Of a stretch of 7,053 bases of DNA, positions 6,122-7,053 are shown in pieces. Under the pieces are notes generated by a model. It made no database searches and was not told the DNA's origin. It saw only the letters and a program-made list of their open reading frames with translations. Within the stretch, counting starts at the first letter, position 1. Every line of letters begins with the position of its first letter. Made by a program: the position numbers and the translations under genes. Source of the stretch: Gemmatimonadota bacterium (lineage in GTDB: Bacteria; Gemmatimonadota; Gemmatimonadetes; Longimicrobiales; Gaopeijiaceae); the NCBI GenBank assembly GCA_003567615.1, contig PWZC01000062.1:1-7053 (forward strand), read 5' to 3'.

Positions 6122-6357
6122 TGGGCACCCTACTGACCTTCTTCGCCGTCGGGTTCATCACCCTCGTCGTGCTCGGCGTCGTCCTTTCCGTGGTGGGGAC
6201 CGCCTTCTCCCTGGCCTTCGGCCTCGGCGGATTCCTCCTTTTTACGGTAGCACCCATCATCCTGGTGGGATGGGTCGTCCTCAAGATCCTGGACCGTCGA
6301 AAGGACCGGACGGCACTGTCGGATGGCGATCGGGACTGGCTCGAGAGCGGACGCTGA
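6118..6357 (+). CDS. Small two-helix membrane protein (79 residues)
   Basis: I do not recognise a named family. The product has two hydrophobic segments, residues ~4-28 (TLLTFFAVGFITLVVLGVVL and following) and ~32-56 (ending ILVGWVVLKIL). A short charged cytoplasmic-looking tail follows, containing DRRKDRTALSDGDRDW. A Gly-rich turn (AFGLGG) joins the helices. The start at 6118 has GGGAG at ideal spacing; ATG 6121 is an alternative. It is the last plus-strand gene of the ECF-sigma operon. Small membrane proteins of this shape often accompany LiaF/Psp-like envelope-stress components, which fits the toast-rack-like neighbour, but that role is inference. Its last 77 bases also encode, on the other strand, the C-terminus of the SAM hydrolase. 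No terminator hairpin is evident after the stop. Confidence 0.75.
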   Translation: MMGTLLTFFAVGFITLVVLGVVLSVVGTAFSLAFGLGGFLLFTVAPIILVGWVVLKILDRRKDRTALSDGDRDWLESGR

Positions 6358-7053
6358 TCCGGACGGCTACACCCTCCTCCACGTCCAGGAGGCGGGCGGC
6401 GGAGTCATCCCGCGCCGCTACCTCCACTCTCCGGTCCGAATTGGCCAGGGCCAGGAGCTCGCCGGGCTCTACCTCACCGTAGGTCTGCCGGACCGGAATG
6501 CGCCGACCGGCAATCTCCACCTCCGATGCCCCTTCCAGCAGTCCACCGTCCAGATTCGTCACCAGATTTCCGAAACGATCCCGGACGATGACCTCGCCGA
6601 CGACGCCTTCCGCCTCGCGACGGACAGCGGGCCGGGACAGCAGGACCGGATCCTCCACGGAGGACCCGAGGCGAGACAGATGAATGCCGCGGGCCAGATA
6701 CGCCGCCGCCGGTGCAAAGAGATCCCTCCCATGGAAGGTCCGGCTCTCCGGCGGCTTGAGGTAGGCTCCGGGCTCCAGCTCCACGGCTCGCCATGGGAGA
6801 TCCGAAGCCAGGATCGGTGTGGCCAGACCGTTGTCCGGTACCACGAGAAAGCGGCGCTCCACCTCCACGGCCAGGGCCCGACGCCCCGTCCCCACCCCCG
6901 GATCCACCACGGCGAGGTGAACCGTACCCCGAGCGAACCGATCCCAGTACCGCTCCAGGGCAAGGGACGCCCCGCGGACATCCCCCTGATCCAGGTCGTG
7001 GGAGATGTCGTCCAGGAGCACTCCGGGGAAGATGGATGAGATCACACCCTTCA
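6281..7053 (-). CDS. S-adenosyl-L-methionine hydrolase, adenosine-forming (DUF62 / SAM hydroxide adenosyltransferase), 5'-truncated by window
   Basis: The minus-strand frame runs in from the right edge and stops with TGA at 6283-6281. The first visible codons read (M)KGVISSIFP, equivalent to the family's usual 'AMKGVI' segment. About 15-20 N-terminal residues, including the typical early Asp-Phe-Gly motif, therefore lie outside. Family motifs follow in order: DISHD, TVHLAVVDPGVGTGRRAL, VPDNGL, TFHGRDLFAPAAAYLA, GEVIVRDRFGNLVTN, and a C-terminal beta domain with DDSAARLL. Asp51, Arg58 and His108, numbered from that Met, occupy the spacing of the Asp-Arg-His set described for the archaeal homologue PH0463. 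The family splits SAM to adenosine and methionine using water or hydroxide. The last ~21 residues (from SRASPDRHP) extend past the usual end and overlap the convergent small membrane gene. Physiological role is unclear. Confidence 0.9.
   Translation of the reverse strand, partial: KGVISSIFPGVLLDDISHDLDQGDVRGASLALERYWDRFARGTVHLAVVDPGVGTGRRALAVEVERRFLVVPDNGLATPILASDLPWRAVELEPGAYLKPPESRTFHGRDLFAPAAAYLARGIHLSRLGSSVEDPVLLSRPAVRREAEGVVGEVIVRDRFGNLVTNLDGGLLEGASEVEIAGRRIPVRQTYGEVEPGELLALANSDRRVEVAARDDSAARLLDVEEGVAVRISVRSRASPDRHPTVPSGPFDGPGS

Noticed and set aside
6323..7039. 238-residue plus-strand open frame at the right end
   Set aside because: It is antisense to the conserved SAM hydrolase, whose motifs are unambiguous.

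Overview
The window is a dense, GC-rich bacterial chromosomal segment with eight recognisable protein genes, two of them cut by the window edges. No RNA gene, insertion sequence or CRISPR array was seen. The gene style (strong GGAGG ribosome sites, GTG starts, a menaquinone-type methyltransferase, an ECF sigma factor followed by a membrane zinc-finger anti-sigma factor and large envelope proteins) would suit a soil or environmental Gram-negative lineage such as Gemmatimonadota. That assignment is inference from overall flavour, not from a marker gene.

Layout. At the left edge (1-686, +) is the C-terminal half of an M16-family zinc-peptidase-like protein. It converges, with a 23-base overlap, on a UbiE/MenG quinone-ring C-methyltransferase (664-1410, -). 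A 251-base divergent intergenic region (1411-1661) follows. It carries a good candidate ECF-type promoter, TGAAAC-N17-CGTA, facing right.

From 1662 to 6357 lies one tightly packed plus-strand operon: ECF sigma factor (1662-2252), an anti-sigma factor with two tandem zinc-binding domains and two membrane segments (2350-3345), a secreted or multipass membrane protein with a bactofilin-like polymer-forming segment (3338-5089), an exported beta-repeat 'toast-rack'-like protein (5079-5978), and a 79-residue two-helix membrane protein (6118-6357). The likely logic is that the sigma factor is held at the membrane by the anti-sigma factor. On an envelope signal it is released, transcribes its own operon, and raises the level of the envelope proteins encoded with it.

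The least ordinary feature is the operon's junctions. Every annotated junction without a direct gene overlap is bridged by a small open frame (34 and 48 codons) that starts in an ATGA overlap with the upstream stop and ends in a GTGA or ATGA overlap with the downstream start. If both are translated, ribosomes could pass from 1662 to 6357 through a chain of short stop/start overlaps.

At the right edge (6281-7053, -) is most of an S-adenosyl-L-methionine hydrolase (DUF62 / SAM hydroxide adenosyltransferase family). It converges on the operon and its C-terminal codons overlap the last 77 bases of the small membrane protein gene.
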